A stretch of 52,048 nucleotides of DNA, taken from assembly GCA_031393505.1 (NCBI GenBank), contig JANMVX010000330.1, forward strand, positions 1 to 52,048, in the 5' to 3' direction. A program made the translations under genes and the position numbers. The DNA is from JANYHF01 sp031393505 (GTDB taxonomy: Bacteria > Pseudomonadota > Alphaproteobacteria > Rhizobiales > Hyphomicrobiaceae). Shown piece after piece: positions 16,116-24,921 of this stretch (position 1 is the first letter of the stretch; each line of letters begins with the position of its first letter). Below the pieces are notes generated by a model, which made no database searches, was not told where the DNA came from, and saw nothing but the letters and a program-made list of their open reading frames with translations.

Positions 16116-16787
16116 ATGCCGGACTACTCAACGCTGCGCAAGAACATGGTCGAATCGCAGGTGCGCACCAACGACGTTACTGACCGCCGTGTGTTGCGCG
16201 CCATGCTGGACCTGCCACGTGAGAAATTCGTGCCCGAGGGGTTGCGGGCGCTGGCTTACAATGGCGAGGGTATCGCGTTGCCGAAATCGGCGGACGGCCC
16301 GCGTTCTTTGCCCGCCCCGGTTGCAACAGCCCGGCTGATCCAGCTGGCCGATATCAATTCAACGGACAGTGTTCTCGAGGTTGGCGCGGCCACCGGCTAC
16401 GGCACGGCGATTATCGCGGACCTCGCCTACTCCGTTGTTGGGCTTGAGTGTGATGCAGGTCTAGCGGCCCAGGCCAGCGCTACGCTCAAGGCCGGCAAGG
16501 TCTCCAACGCAAGCGTCAAGACAGGCGCCCTGGCCGCTGGCGCCGCCGAAAGCGGCCCCTATCACATCATTATCGTAGCGGGTGCAATTCCTGAGGTACC
16601 CAATTTCCTGATCAAGCAGTTGCGCCAAGGCGGACGGCTGATCGCCGTCATCGCCGATGGTCCGATTGGCCGCGCGACGGTGTTCGAGCGCCACGGCAAA
16701 GACGGCGCCCACAGCAGCCGCGTCGCCTTCGATCTCGGCGCGCCCGCGCTGCCGGGATTTGCGCGCAAAGCCGCCTTCGCGCTGTAA
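16116..16787 (+). CDS. protein-L-isoaspartate O-methyltransferase-like protein
   Basis: A 223-residue SAM-dependent methyltransferase of the Pcm family, of the alphaproteobacterial type that starts MPDYSTLRKNMVESQVRTN. Motif I is VLEVGAATGYGTAI (normally VLEIGTGSGY in Pcm), followed by VVGLECDAGLA. It may repair isoaspartyl residues, but this subgroup is divergent and its activity is less certain. Start at ATG 16116 rather than an in-frame start 45 bp upstream. The agmatinase gene begins 15 bp after its stop, suggesting an operon. Confidence 0.85.
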   Translation: MPDYSTLRKNMVESQVRTNDVTDRRVLRAMLDLPREKFVPEGLRALAYNGEGIALPKSADGPRSLPAPVATARLIQLADINSTDSVLEVGAATGYGTAIIADLAYSVVGLECDAGLAAQASATLKAGKVSNASVKTGALAAGAAESGPYHIIIVAGAIPEVPNFLIKQLRQGGRLIAVIADGPIGRATVFERHGKDGAHSSRVAFDLGAPALPGFARKAAFAL

Positions 16788-16802
16788 GGGAACATCGACA
16801 CC

Positions 16803-17783
16803 ATGGCCCGCAAACCTGCACCTGCCGCCCCCCAATGGGAAGACCTCAAGGGCGGCCCCTGGGAGCCCACCTTCGGCGGTATCCTGAGCTTTTTGCGCCG
16901 GCCCTATTCGCGCGACTTGACCGGCGTCGATGTCGCCATCATGGGCGTGCCCTACGACAACGCGACCACGGACCGTCCGGGCACGCGCCTCGGCCCGCGC
17001 GCCATCCGGGCGGCCAGCTGCGGGCTGTCGGAGCTGAAAGCCTTCCCGTTCGGCTTCGACCTGTTCGCGCACATCAAGGCGGTCGACTACGGCGATTGCA
17101 TCGTCAATCACCATTTTCCCGATACGGTGGTTCCGTCCATCGAGGCCCAGGCGGCGGCGATCATCGGGACGGGCACGTCGCTTCTGACGCTGGGCGGCGA
17201 TCACTTCATCACTTACCCGCTGCTGAAGGCGCACGCGGAAAAACATGGGCCGGTGGCGCTGCTGCAATTCGACAGCCATTGCGATACCTGGCCCGATCAC
17301 ACGCATAAGGGTATGAGCTACAACCATGGCTCGATGTTTTTGCGCGCCGGTAATGAAGGCCTGATCGATCTGAAGCGCTCCATGCAAGTGGGCTTGCGCA
17401 CCTACAACGACAGCGCCCACGGCTTCGAGATTCTCACCGCGCCCTGGCTGCACCGCAACGGCGTGGACGCCACCATCGCCGCCATCAAGGAGCGCGTCGG
17501 CGCCGGCCCGGTCTACCTCTCCTACGACATCGACTTTCTCGATCCCGCCTATGCGCCGGGTACGGGCACTCCAGTCGCCGGCGGCCCGGCCACCTGGCAG
17601 GCGCTGGCCATCATGCGCGGCCTCAGCGATCTCAACCTGATCGGCATGGACATCGTGGAAGTCTCGCCGCCTTTCGACCACGCCGAAATCACGGCCATCG
17701 CCGCAGCGACCTTGGCGCACGACTATCTGTGTCTGTTGGCGCTGAAGAAGGGCGCCAAAGGCAAGCCGGTTGGGCGGATGTGA
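16803..17783 (+). CDS. speB: agmatinase / ureohydrolase
   Basis: A 326-residue binuclear manganese enzyme of the arginase superfamily, expected to convert agmatine to putrescine and urea (related guanidino acids possible). The metal ligands are all present: His in LTLGGDHFITYP, Asp-His-Asp in QFDSHCDTW and the two Asp residues in YDIDFLDPAYAPGTGTP. The Ser-His-Cys spelling in the second motif differs slightly from the common FDAHxDT, without loss of ligands. Probably cotranscribed with the upstream methyltransferase gene. Confidence 0.87.
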   Translation: MARKPAPAAPQWEDLKGGPWEPTFGGILSFLRRPYSRDLTGVDVAIMGVPYDNATTDRPGTRLGPRAIRAASCGLSELKAFPFGFDLFAHIKAVDYGDCIVNHHFPDTVVPSIEAQAAAIIGTGTSLLTLGGDHFITYPLLKAHAEKHGPVALLQFDSHCDTWPDHTHKGMSYNHGSMFLRAGNEGLIDLKRSMQVGLRTYNDSAHGFEILTAPWLHRNGVDATIAAIKERVGAGPVYLSYDIDFLDPAYAPGTGTPVAGGPATWQALAIMRGLSDLNLIGMDIVEVSPPFDHAEITAIAAATLAHDYLCLLALKKGAKGKPVGRM

Positions 17784-17832
17784 ACCTCCGAGGTCGCCGG
17801 ACGCTTTGAACCGCAACTAGGCAAGCGGTTCG

Positions 17833-19362
17833 TCAGTGCATCAGAATGCGGCCGACCACCTTCAGCATATGTTCGCCGACGGCGCCCACGATGCCGGCGG
17901 CCAAGGCGATGCTGACCCACTTGGCGACGCTGCCCAAGAGCGAACCGTAATTTGACACCACCGTTACGCCCACGTCCTGTTCGGGCAAAGCCATTTCACC
18001 CAACAGGCCTTGCGAGGTAACCGCGCGCGCCGAAACGATCAGCTGCAGTTGCGTGTTTCCCGTCCAGCGCGGCGTCATGGTCCAGCGCCAGCTGGAAAAA
18101 TCGTCCTGCAAGAGGCCGAGCGTGCTTTCGATCCACTGCGTTTCAGGCGACGTCGGTTCGACGACCATGGCCCCATCTGGCGACCGCAGGCGCACGGTCA
18201 TGGCATGCGTCACCGGTTCGGCAGCGGCAACGAGCGCCTCGGGCAGACGCAGGTCGAGGATCGCCGCCTCGATATCACGCCGGGCGATGCGAGCCTCAAT
18301 GGTCATGGCCGTGCCCATGACCATGCGGCGCGGAATGTTCTCGAGCAAAAGTCCATGATCGACCCCCGACCGCCTCGTCTTGCCGGCAGGCTTGCGGCCT
18401 TTGGTCTTGGGTGCCGCTGGCGCTTCGGCCGAATGGCGCGGGGTGCGCGGGGCCGGGCGCTGTGGTGGCGCGGCTGCCAGGTCATTCCATGTGCTCGGCT
18501 GTTGCGGTTCACGGCCTTGTGGGGACGCCGTGTTGTGATAGTTGTTCCAATCGGGCGGCGCGGCTGCCGGGGTGGCCCTCGCGGCATCTGGCTGCCAGGA
18601 CGGCGCCTGGGCCTCCGCAAAACCCTTCTCAAGGGGCGGCGGCAGGTCCACGAAATCGTCCTCCCAGGCCGTCATGGGCTCCGCCACCGGCCCCCCATTG
18701 GTATGGGACCGTTCTGGCCACTGGTGGGGCGGAGGCGGTTCGGCGAAACGGGCCGGTCCCGGTCCCGGCGGGAACCCTTGCGGCGGCGTGAGCGCGACAA
18801 ATTCTTCGGGTGGGTCTTTGCGCAAGCGATACCCCAGCGCGGCCTCGCGGGCCTGCGATCGGACGTTCGCCAGCGACGCTGGGGCCGGCGCTGACGGGGC
18901 GACGGACCGCAAGGGGCGCGAAGTTCGGGCGGCATCCTCGAACGTGAGCCCGTAGAGCTTTATGATCTCGGCCGAGGGTGTCACGCCATCGGCGATCAAA
19001 GCCGACAACATCAACGCACCATCGACCGGCCGGCGCGGACTGGCCGCAGCGCCCGCGATCCCCATGACGCGGCGGAAATCGACGCCGTAGTCGGGACGGC
19101 CCGGCTCGCCGGGTCCGAAACGATCATTGTTGCGGCCCATCAGGGCGGCCACATCGTGGCGCAGGCGGTCCAGATCGATGCCCTTGCGCTGCAGAACGGC
19201 CGCGGCGTCGTCGTCTTCGGTCAGGGCCAGCAGCAGATGTTCGGGCGTCACTTGCCGGTGGCCCTGCTCGTCGGCATAGCCGAAGGCGCGCTGCACCGTC
19301 GCCTGCAAATGCGGCGAGGCGGGAGCGGCATTTGGAGACGTGTCAGCCACGTGCGACATCAC
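17833..19362 (-). CDS. Clp N-terminal-domain protein with disordered linker and C-terminal membrane anchor
   Basis: A 509-residue protein with an unusual layout. Residues 15-150 hold two Clp repeat-N (ClpA/ClpB N-domain) motifs: QATVQRAFGYADEQGHRQVTPEHLLLAL and DFRRVMGIAGAAASP ... DGALMLSALIADG (shortened). There is no AAA+ ATPase domain. Residues 170-330 are Pro/Ala/Gln-rich and probably disordered. Residues 340-465 form a beta-rich domain (LLENIPRRMVMGTAMTIEA ... WRWTMTPRWTGNTQLQLIV, split), then a hydrophobic segment WVSIALAAGIVGAVGEHML near the C-terminus. The N-domain suggests substrate or adaptor binding; the rest I cannot name. Function unknown. Confidence 0.75.
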   Translation of the reverse strand: MMSHVADTSPNAAPASPHLQATVQRAFGYADEQGHRQVTPEHLLLALTEDDDAAAVLQRKGIDLDRLRHDVAALMGRNNDRFGPGEPGRPDYGVDFRRVMGIAGAAASPRRPVDGALMLSALIADGVTPSAEIIKLYGLTFEDAARTSRPLRSVAPSAPAPASLANVRSQAREAALGYRLRKDPPEEFVALTPPQGFPPGPGPARFAEPPPPHQWPERSHTNGGPVAEPMTAWEDDFVDLPPPLEKGFAEAQAPSWQPDAARATPAAAPPDWNNYHNTASPQGREPQQPSTWNDLAAAPPQRPAPRTPRHSAEAPAAPKTKGRKPAGKTRRSGVDHGLLLENIPRRMVMGTAMTIEARIARRDIEAAILDLRLPEALVAAAEPVTHAMTVRLRSPDGAMVVEPTSPETQWIESTLGLLQDDFSSWRWTMTPRWTGNTQLQLIVSARAVTSQGLLGEMALPEQDVGVTVVSNYGSLLGSVAKWVSIALAAGIVGAVGEHMLKVVGRILMH

Positions 19363-19594
19363 TCGAAAACCCTGCAGCGATAGTTTGACCTCCCGCTAAC
19401 GATGAGAGGCAGGCAATTCCGTGGCGCTGGCCTGTTATGTGCCAGCAACCTTAAAACCGCCCGTCCCGATCCTCACCCTGCACGGCCAAGTCCTGGGTGG
19501 CAAGCAGGTGTTGTCCTAGGAATTTCTTGAGCTGGGGCGGACAGCCGCTATAACGGCGCGCGAGCACAGCCACCCCCGTCGGAGCCGGAAAGAC

Positions 19595-20515
19595 ATGGCC
19601 GATTTCAGCGAACAGCCGGCGAAATCCGCCATTCCGCCGGGCGAGCAAGTGCAACTCCTGTCCGAGGCGTTGCCCTTCATGCTGCGCTACGACCGCCAGA
19701 CCATCGTGGTCAAATACGGTGGCCACGCCATGGGCAACCCCGAGCTGGCACGCTCGTTCGCCCGCGACATCGTCATGCTGAAGCAGGCCGGGGTGAACCC
19801 GGTGGTGGTGCATGGCGGCGGCCCGCAGATCGGAGCCATGCTCGAAAAACTCAAGATCAAGTCCGAGTTCGCCGGCGGCCTGCGCATCACCGACAAGCCC
19901 ACCGTCGACGTGGTCGAGATGGTGCTGGCCGGCTCCATCAACAAGGAGATCGTGGCGGCGATCGCGCGCGAAGGCGGCAACGCCGTCGGCATCAGCGGCA
20001 AGGACGCCCACCTGATGACGGCCAAGAAGATCGACAACCACACGGTCGCCGATCCCGGCTCGAACCTGATGCGGGCTGTCGACCTCGGCTATGTGGGCGA
20101 GCCGGTGTCGGTCAATCCCTACATCATCGATGTGTTCGTCAAGAGCGACCTCATCCCGGTCATCGCGCCCTTAGCGACGTCGGCCGACGGCGCGACGCTG
20201 AACGTCAACGCCGATACCTTCGCCAGCGCCCTGGCGTCCGCGCTCAAGGCGCGCCGGCTGTTGCTGCTGACCGACGTCGACGGCGTGCTCGACAAGAGCG
20301 GCAAATTGCTCCCTGAACTGACGGTCGCCCGGGCCCGCGCGCTGATTAAGGACGGCACCATTACCGGCGGCATGATCCCTAAAGTGGAAAGCTGCATCTC
20401 GGTGGTGGAATCGGGTGTTAACGCCGTCGTCATCCTGAACGGCAAGGTGCCCCACGCCGTGCTACTGGAACTGTTCACCGAGCATGGCGCCGGGACGCTG
20501 TTGGGAACGCGGTAG
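19595..20515 (+). CDS. argB: acetylglutamate kinase
   Basis: Second step of arginine biosynthesis, ATP-dependent phosphorylation of N-acetylglutamate. The 306-residue length and motifs fit: VVKYGGHAMGN (phosphate loop), VVVHGGGPQIG (substrate site), FAGGLRITDKPT, LTDVDGVLD and GGMIPKVESC. The N-terminal extension MADFSEQPAKSAIPPGEQ corresponds to the mobile helix of arginine-inhibited enzymes, so feedback inhibition is likely. It stands alone without other arg genes nearby, and a 96-bp nested palindrome follows. Confidence 0.97.
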   Translation: MADFSEQPAKSAIPPGEQVQLLSEALPFMLRYDRQTIVVKYGGHAMGNPELARSFARDIVMLKQAGVNPVVVHGGGPQIGAMLEKLKIKSEFAGGLRITDKPTVDVVEMVLAGSINKEIVAAIAREGGNAVGISGKDAHLMTAKKIDNHTVADPGSNLMRAVDLGYVGEPVSVNPYIIDVFVKSDLIPVIAPLATSADGATLNVNADTFASALASALKARRLLLLTDVDGVLDKSGKLLPELTVARARALIKDGTITGGMIPKVESCISVVESGVNAVVILNGKVPHAVLLELFTEHGAGTLLGTR

Positions 20516-20562
20516 TGATCGGGGAAAGTGCGAGTTCGAATGACTGTTTGTTCGTGTGGCGC

Positions 20563-20658
20563 ACTGCCGGTGGCGTAGGGGCGACTCGTGAGTCGCCCTC
20601 GTGCCACACGCACGCCGATGGAGGGCGACGCACGAGTCGCCCCTACGCCACTGGCAGT
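20563..20658. repeat. nested palindrome, GTAGGGGCG class, 28-bp arms
   Basis: The arms 20563-20590 and 20631-20658 are 28 bp with one mismatch. Each contains GGCGTAGGGGCGACTCGTG or its complement, and each is partly self-complementary in turn (GGGCGACTCGTGAGTCGCCC). The outer flank CGCCACTGGCAG also occurs next to the copy at 15991-16026. It fills the argB to GH3 gap, ending about 30 bp before the GH3 start. Confidence 0.85.
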
Positions 20659-20690
20659 TTTGCTCCTTGCCTAAATTTGGTCCAACACAC

Positions 20691-22277
20691 ATGACCGGCG
20701 AGCCACCTGTTCAGCGCGCGCCGGACCGCAGTTTGTTACGATTTGCCGGTCCGGTGTTTCGAGCTGTCGCGGCCCGGCGCGTCCGGCGGCTGGCGGAGCA
20801 AGACCCCGTGACGGCCCAGGAGGCGGTGCTCGCCAAGATGGTGCGCCGAGCGGCCGCGACGACATTCGGGCGCGACCACGATTTCGCCAGCATAAAGACG
20901 GTCGCCGATTATCAGGCCCGCGTGCCCTTGCGCCGCTACGACGATTTTTGGCGCGAGTATTGGCAGCCGACGTTTCCGCGTGCGGAGAATTGCACCTGGC
21001 CGGGGCTGGCGCCGTTCTACGCCATGAGCTCGGGCACCAGCACCGGCGTCAACAAATACATCCCCACCACGCGCGAGCTGATCCACTCCAACGCGCTGAT
21101 GATGCGCGATGTGATGGCTCACCACGCCGCCAACCGCCCCGGCACGCGCGCGTTGCGTGGAAAAGTCATGATGCTGGGCGGCAGCACGGAGCTGACCCGC
21201 GAAGCGCCGGGTGTGCAATCGGGCGATCTCAGCGGCATCGAGCTTTTGGAAGTCGGCTGGCCGATGCGGCGCTGGTTTTTCCCACCGCTGCAGCTGGCCG
21301 CCATCGCCGACTACGAGACCAAGATCGACGCCATCGCGAAAGCGGCACTGACGGAGGATCTCCGCGTCATCATCGGCCCACCGAACTGGCTGATGGTGTT
21401 CTTCGACCGGCTGCTGGCGCTGCGGCCGGGATCGACGCGGCTGGTCGAGGTCTTTCCGAACCTGGAGCTGCTGGTGCACGGCGGCATGGCGTTCGCTCCG
21501 TACCGGCCGCGTTTTGAGCGCCTGCTCGAAGGCAGCCATGCCGAATTCCGCGAGATCTACGCCGCCAGCGAGGGCTTCTTCGCTGTCGCCGACCGGGGTA
21601 GCGGCGAAGGCCTGCGCCTAGTGGTCGACAGCGGCTTCTTCTATGAATTCATTCCGATGTCGGAGCTGGACTCGCCCAATCCGGCGCGGCATTGGCTCGG
21701 CAACGCCGAGACGGGGATCGACTATGCGCTCGCCATCAACAATCCGGCCGGGGCGTGGTCCTACCTGATCGGCGACACGGTGCGCCTGATCGACAAGCGC
21801 TCGGCGCGGCTGTTTGTGACCGGCCGCACAAGTTACGTGCTGACCCCGTTTGGCGAGCACATCATCCACGACCAGCTGGAGGACGCGCTGCAACTGGCCG
21901 CCCGCGAAACCGGGTTGGAGATCGCCGAATATTCCGTCGGCCCCGTATTTCTCTCGGAGGGGGCGGTGGCTGGCCACCATCTCTATATCGTCGAATTCGT
22001 CGGCGGCGTGCCCACGCCCGACCGGCTCGCGCCCTTCGCCAGAGCGGTTGACACGCGGCTTATCGCGCTGAACGAGGATTACGCCCGCCGCCGCGCCCGC
22101 GACATCAATCTGTATGCCCCTCAGATCCTTGCCAGTCCGCACGGCACGTTCATCGAGTGGATGAAGCGTCGCGGCCGCGTCGGCGGCCAGATCAAGGTGC
22201 CGCGTGTACTGAACGACCGTTCGCTGTTCGACGGCATTGAGCAGATGGTGGTGGAAGCTGGGGGCGTGCGGGTTTGA
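20691..22277 (+). CDS. GH3-family acyl-adenylate/amido synthetase-like protein
   Basis: A 528-residue GH3 fold protein of the ANL adenylase superfamily. In plants these enzymes conjugate amino acids to auxin or jasmonate; bacterial members have unknown substrates. The ATP motif FYAMSSGTSTGVNKYIPTT is clear, followed by the GLY-rich/aromatic acyl site (LLVHGGMAFAPYRPRFERLL), YAASEGFFAVAD (motif 2) and YLIGDTVRL ... FVTGRTSYVLTPFGEH (motif 3 and hinge). All adenylation motifs appear intact. Start at ATG 20691; the frame runs further upstream into repeat DNA and is not credible there. Confidence 0.87.
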   Translation: MTGEPPVQRAPDRSLLRFAGPVFRAVAARRVRRLAEQDPVTAQEAVLAKMVRRAAATTFGRDHDFASIKTVADYQARVPLRRYDDFWREYWQPTFPRAENCTWPGLAPFYAMSSGTSTGVNKYIPTTRELIHSNALMMRDVMAHHAANRPGTRALRGKVMMLGGSTELTREAPGVQSGDLSGIELLEVGWPMRRWFFPPLQLAAIADYETKIDAIAKAALTEDLRVIIGPPNWLMVFFDRLLALRPGSTRLVEVFPNLELLVHGGMAFAPYRPRFERLLEGSHAEFREIYAASEGFFAVADRGSGEGLRLVVDSGFFYEFIPMSELDSPNPARHWLGNAETGIDYALAINNPAGAWSYLIGDTVRLIDKRSARLFVTGRTSYVLTPFGEHIIHDQLEDALQLAARETGLEIAEYSVGPVFLSEGAVAGHHLYIVEFVGGVPTPDRLAPFARAVDTRLIALNEDYARRRARDINLYAPQILASPHGTFIEWMKRRGRVGGQIKVPRVLNDRSLFDGIEQMVVEAGGVRV

Positions 22278-22280
22278 CTC

Positions 22281-22312
22281 CTCTCCCCCTCCGCCTCTTT
22301 GCGGGGGAGAGG
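22281..22312. repeat. CTCTCCCCC/GGGGGAGAG hairpin
   Basis: A short copy of the CTCTCCCCC...GGGGGAGAG unit that also caps the longer repeats at 32507-32713 and 41321-41585. It lies just after the GH3 stop and may act as a terminator-like hairpin. Confidence 0.6.
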
Positions 22313-22323
22313 GAAGATCCGCC

Positions 22324-22393
22324 CCTTTCGACAAGCCTTTTGTAAAAACGATTGACACGCGGCAATCCTTTCGACACTATGATTGTCGAAAGG
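22324..22393. promoter_or_regulatory. MerR-type promoter with three half-sites
   Basis: A perfect dyad CCTTTCGACA (22367-22376), 7-bp centre, TGTCGAAAGG (22384-22393) overlaps a promoter with -35 TTGACA (22352-22357) and -10 TATGAT (22378-22383). The spacer is 20 bp, the lengthened kind that MerR-family regulators act on. A third half-site CCTTTCGACA lies at 22324-22333, 43 bp upstream. The MerR gene starts at 22402, so autoregulation is the natural reading. Confidence 0.75.
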
Positions 22394-22401
22394 TGCCGAC
22401 C

Positions 22402-22794
22402 ATGACACTTCGTGAGCTCACCTCGCTCACCGGTATCGCCGAACGCCAGATCCGCTACCTTGTCGCCGAGGGTTTTATGCCGGCCCCGCGCGGCGGCAGG
22501 GCGCATGCGGAGTATGGCGAGGATCATGTGGCCGCAATTGGCCGCTACATGGCTCTGCGGCGAACCGGGCTGCTGCCGTCCGCAATCAAACTGCTGCTGG
22601 ACGGCGCGCGACGCAACGAAACTGGCTCGGTTCCTTTTCCGGTCGCCCCGGGCGTTACGCTGCACGTCAGTCCCAGTCTGCTGGGCGAACGGCAGGACAC
22701 GGACGCCCTGCTCGACCGGCTGCGTCACCTCCTTGTGGACCTGTTTCCGGAGACGACCGATGCCCCAGACGATAATAACACGCCCGACCGCTGA
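22402..22794 (+). CDS. MerR-family transcriptional regulator
   Basis: A 130-residue regulator. The N-terminal MerR helix-turn-helix reads MTLRELTSLTGIAERQIRYL, followed by the wing GFMPAPRGGRAHAEYGEDHV. The remaining 65 residues form a short effector part without the metal-binding cysteines of classic MerR proteins, so the signal is unknown. Start at ATG 22402, directly after the operator 22367-22393. The open frame upstream to 22237 crosses the promoter and is rejected. The vWA gene begins 35 bp before its stop, so the two are translationally coupled. Confidence 0.88.
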   Translation: MTLRELTSLTGIAERQIRYLVAEGFMPAPRGGRAHAEYGEDHVAAIGRYMALRRTGLLPSAIKLLLDGARRNETGSVPFPVAPGVTLHVSPSLLGERQDTDALLDRLRHLLVDLFPETTDAPDDNNTPDR

Positions 22795-24838
22795 CGCCCG
22801 CCGCCCCGCAACACTTGATCCGCTCACCGCCTATATCGCCCGCCAGACCCGCAATCCCGTCCCGCTCACCGCCACCGACTACGCCATCGCCATCCAGGGA
22901 GCTTTTGTCAGCGTCACGGCCACGCGCCGCTTCAAGAACGCCGAAGCCAACAGCATCGAAGCCACGCTCACCTTCCCCGTTCCCGTCCACGCCGTTCTGC
23001 ATCACCTCGAAGCCCAGATCGGCGACCGCAAGCTGATCGCCAAACCGCAGGCGCGAGAGACAGCTCGGGAAACCTACGAGGCCGCGCTCGACAAGGGCAA
23101 AACCGCCGTCCTGCATGAGGAACTGCTGCGCGGCGTGCACATGCTGTCGGTGGGCCACATCGCGCCGGGGACGGAGATTGCCGTCACCATGCGTTGGTCC
23201 ATGCTGGCGACCTGCGTAGGCGACAGGCTGCAGCTGCGCATTCCCCTGACGGTCGGCGACATCTACGGACAGCCAAATCTGAACGACGCCGACGCGTTGA
23301 CCCATGCCCCGTCCGATCTGCGCGGTATGTTGAGCATAACCTGCGACACACCGAGGTTCCGCCTGAACGGTGTTGTGCGTACTGCTCCGATTTCGGCCCA
23401 TCCGATCCCACTGAATGCGCCAATCGACATCGAAATTGAGCGAGTCCTGATCGACACACTCCAGGGCCGCATGGCTGACGGGCGCAGCGTCGCGCTGCAG
23501 ATCGGCCCGGCGACGGAGCTGCATACGCCGATCGACGCCGCCGTTCTCATCGACCGTTCGGGCTCGATGGGGGAGGCGGTTTCGGGCGATGGGGCCAAGA
23601 TCAACAAACACGCAAGCGTTCTATTGGGTCTCAGCGAGGCCGCCGCCAGTTTGCGCGACGGCGACCGGATCGCCGTCTGGCAGTTCGATGATGCGTGCCG
23701 GTGCCTTGGCCAGGCGCGGTCCGCCAAGGATCTGCGCGAGATCATCCGCAAACTGAACGCCCCCGGCGGCGGCACTGAGATCGGCCGCGCGCTGGCCGAC
23801 GCGGTGGCGAGCGGCGCGCGCGACGTCATCCTGGTTACGGACGGCAAGAGCCATGCGCTGGACATTCAGACGCTGGCTCGTTCGGGCTGCCGGTTCACGG
23901 TGGTGCTGGTTGGCGAAGACAGCCTGGAGGCCAATGCCGGGCATCTCGCGGCGCTGACAGGCGGGGCGATGTTCGCCGCCCTCGGGGCGGATGTGACGAC
24001 CTCAGTCGTCGCCGCCATCGGCTCGGTGCGGACAGCAGCAGGACAGAGGCTGGTCGCGTCGGACCACGAAATGGTCGTGACGCGCGCCGGCTTGCGGCTC
24101 GGCGTCGCCTGGAGCAAGGGAGTTCCCGATGAAGCGCGCTCCGACTCCTCGCGCGCGGTCGCAGCGCTGGTGGCGAGCCTGGTGCTGCCCAGCCTCGATG
24201 CCGCTTCGGCCACAAAACTCGCCCTCGCCGAAGGCCTGGTCGGCCATCTCACCAGCCTGGTGCTGGTGGACGAGAACGGCGCGACCACCGACGATCATGC
24301 CGCGCACCGGAAAGTAGCGCTGCCGACGCCGCGCATGGCGGCGATTCAGCCGAGTTTCGCCATGGCGCGCAGCCGCAGGCTGGCCGGCGGGGATGCCATG
24401 GATGCGCTGATTGGGAGTATCGATGCGTCGCCTGCGCCGATGGCCGCGCCTGTTCCTGCGGTCTCTTCCGTCGGCGGCGCGCCAATGCGCATGTCCCCCG
24501 TGCCCACCGATCTTGCGTTCGCGGTCTCGACTGTGGATTGGCAATTGCGTCCGCAGAGGTTGATCGCCGGCGATCTCGCGGTGCTGGCGCCAGACGTCGC
24601 GACGCTCGTCATCGCCGCTGCCAAGACCACGGCCATTGAGACAGCCGCGCGCAGGCTCGGCATCGACGCCATCGCCTTGGTGATTGGCCTGATGGCGCGG
24701 TCACGGGCGGGGCATGACCGGCTGGCGGCGCGCGTCGCCCGGGCGATCCTGAAATCGGCCGATGCCGGGCTGCTGGACGACTTGGCGCGACGCCTGCACT
24801 TGGCTGCGCCGCGCACCCAACGCGCGACCAACCCCTGA
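22760..24838 (+). CDS. VIT and von Willebrand factor A domain protein
   Basis: A 692-residue protein. Residues about 20-165 form a VIT (inter-alpha-trypsin-inhibitor-like) domain, with VSVTATRRFKN, EATLTFPVP and ETARETYEAALDKGKTAVL. Residues about 258-430 are a vWA domain whose MIDAS begins DRSGSMGE (Asp265, Ser267, Ser269), with GGGTEIGRAL supplying the Thr and VILVTDGKS the second Asp. No signal peptide or clear membrane helix is seen, so it is probably cytoplasmic, unlike exported VIT/vWA proteins. The C-terminal 250 residues, Ala-rich with helices, have no family I recognise. Start at ATG 22760 overlaps the MerR gene; the open frame before it is antisense noise from that gene. Confidence 0.85.
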   Translation: MPQTIITRPTADARRPATLDPLTAYIARQTRNPVPLTATDYAIAIQGAFVSVTATRRFKNAEANSIEATLTFPVPVHAVLHHLEAQIGDRKLIAKPQARETARETYEAALDKGKTAVLHEELLRGVHMLSVGHIAPGTEIAVTMRWSMLATCVGDRLQLRIPLTVGDIYGQPNLNDADALTHAPSDLRGMLSITCDTPRFRLNGVVRTAPISAHPIPLNAPIDIEIERVLIDTLQGRMADGRSVALQIGPATELHTPIDAAVLIDRSGSMGEAVSGDGAKINKHASVLLGLSEAAASLRDGDRIAVWQFDDACRCLGQARSAKDLREIIRKLNAPGGGTEIGRALADAVASGARDVILVTDGKSHALDIQTLARSGCRFTVVLVGEDSLEANAGHLAALTGGAMFAALGADVTTSVVAAIGSVRTAAGQRLVASDHEMVVTRAGLRLGVAWSKGVPDEARSDSSRAVAALVASLVLPSLDAASATKLALAEGLVGHLTSLVLVDENGATTDDHAAHRKVALPTPRMAAIQPSFAMARSRRLAGGDAMDALIGSIDASPAPMAAPVPAVSSVGGAPMRMSPVPTDLAFAVSTVDWQLRPQRLIAGDLAVLAPDVATLVIAAAKTTAIETAARRLGIDAIALVIGLMARSRAGHDRLAARVARAILKSADAGLLDDLARRLHLAAPRTQRATNP

Positions 24839-24870
24839 CGTTTCCCAGCCGTGTGCCTCCCCACGGCCAG

Positions 24871-24903
24871 CCCTCCGCCGCCAGACCATCCGGTGGCGGA
24901 GGG
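24871..24903. terminator. bidirectional hairpin between convergent genes
   Basis: CCCTCCGCCGCC (24871-24882) pairs with GGTGGCGGAGGG (24892-24903) with one mismatch. A shorter stem (GCCGTG...CACGGC) lies just before it. It separates the vWA gene from the convergent ArsR gene; no T-run follows. Confidence 0.5.
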
Positions 24904-24921
24904 CATCTGCGTTGAGCGGCG

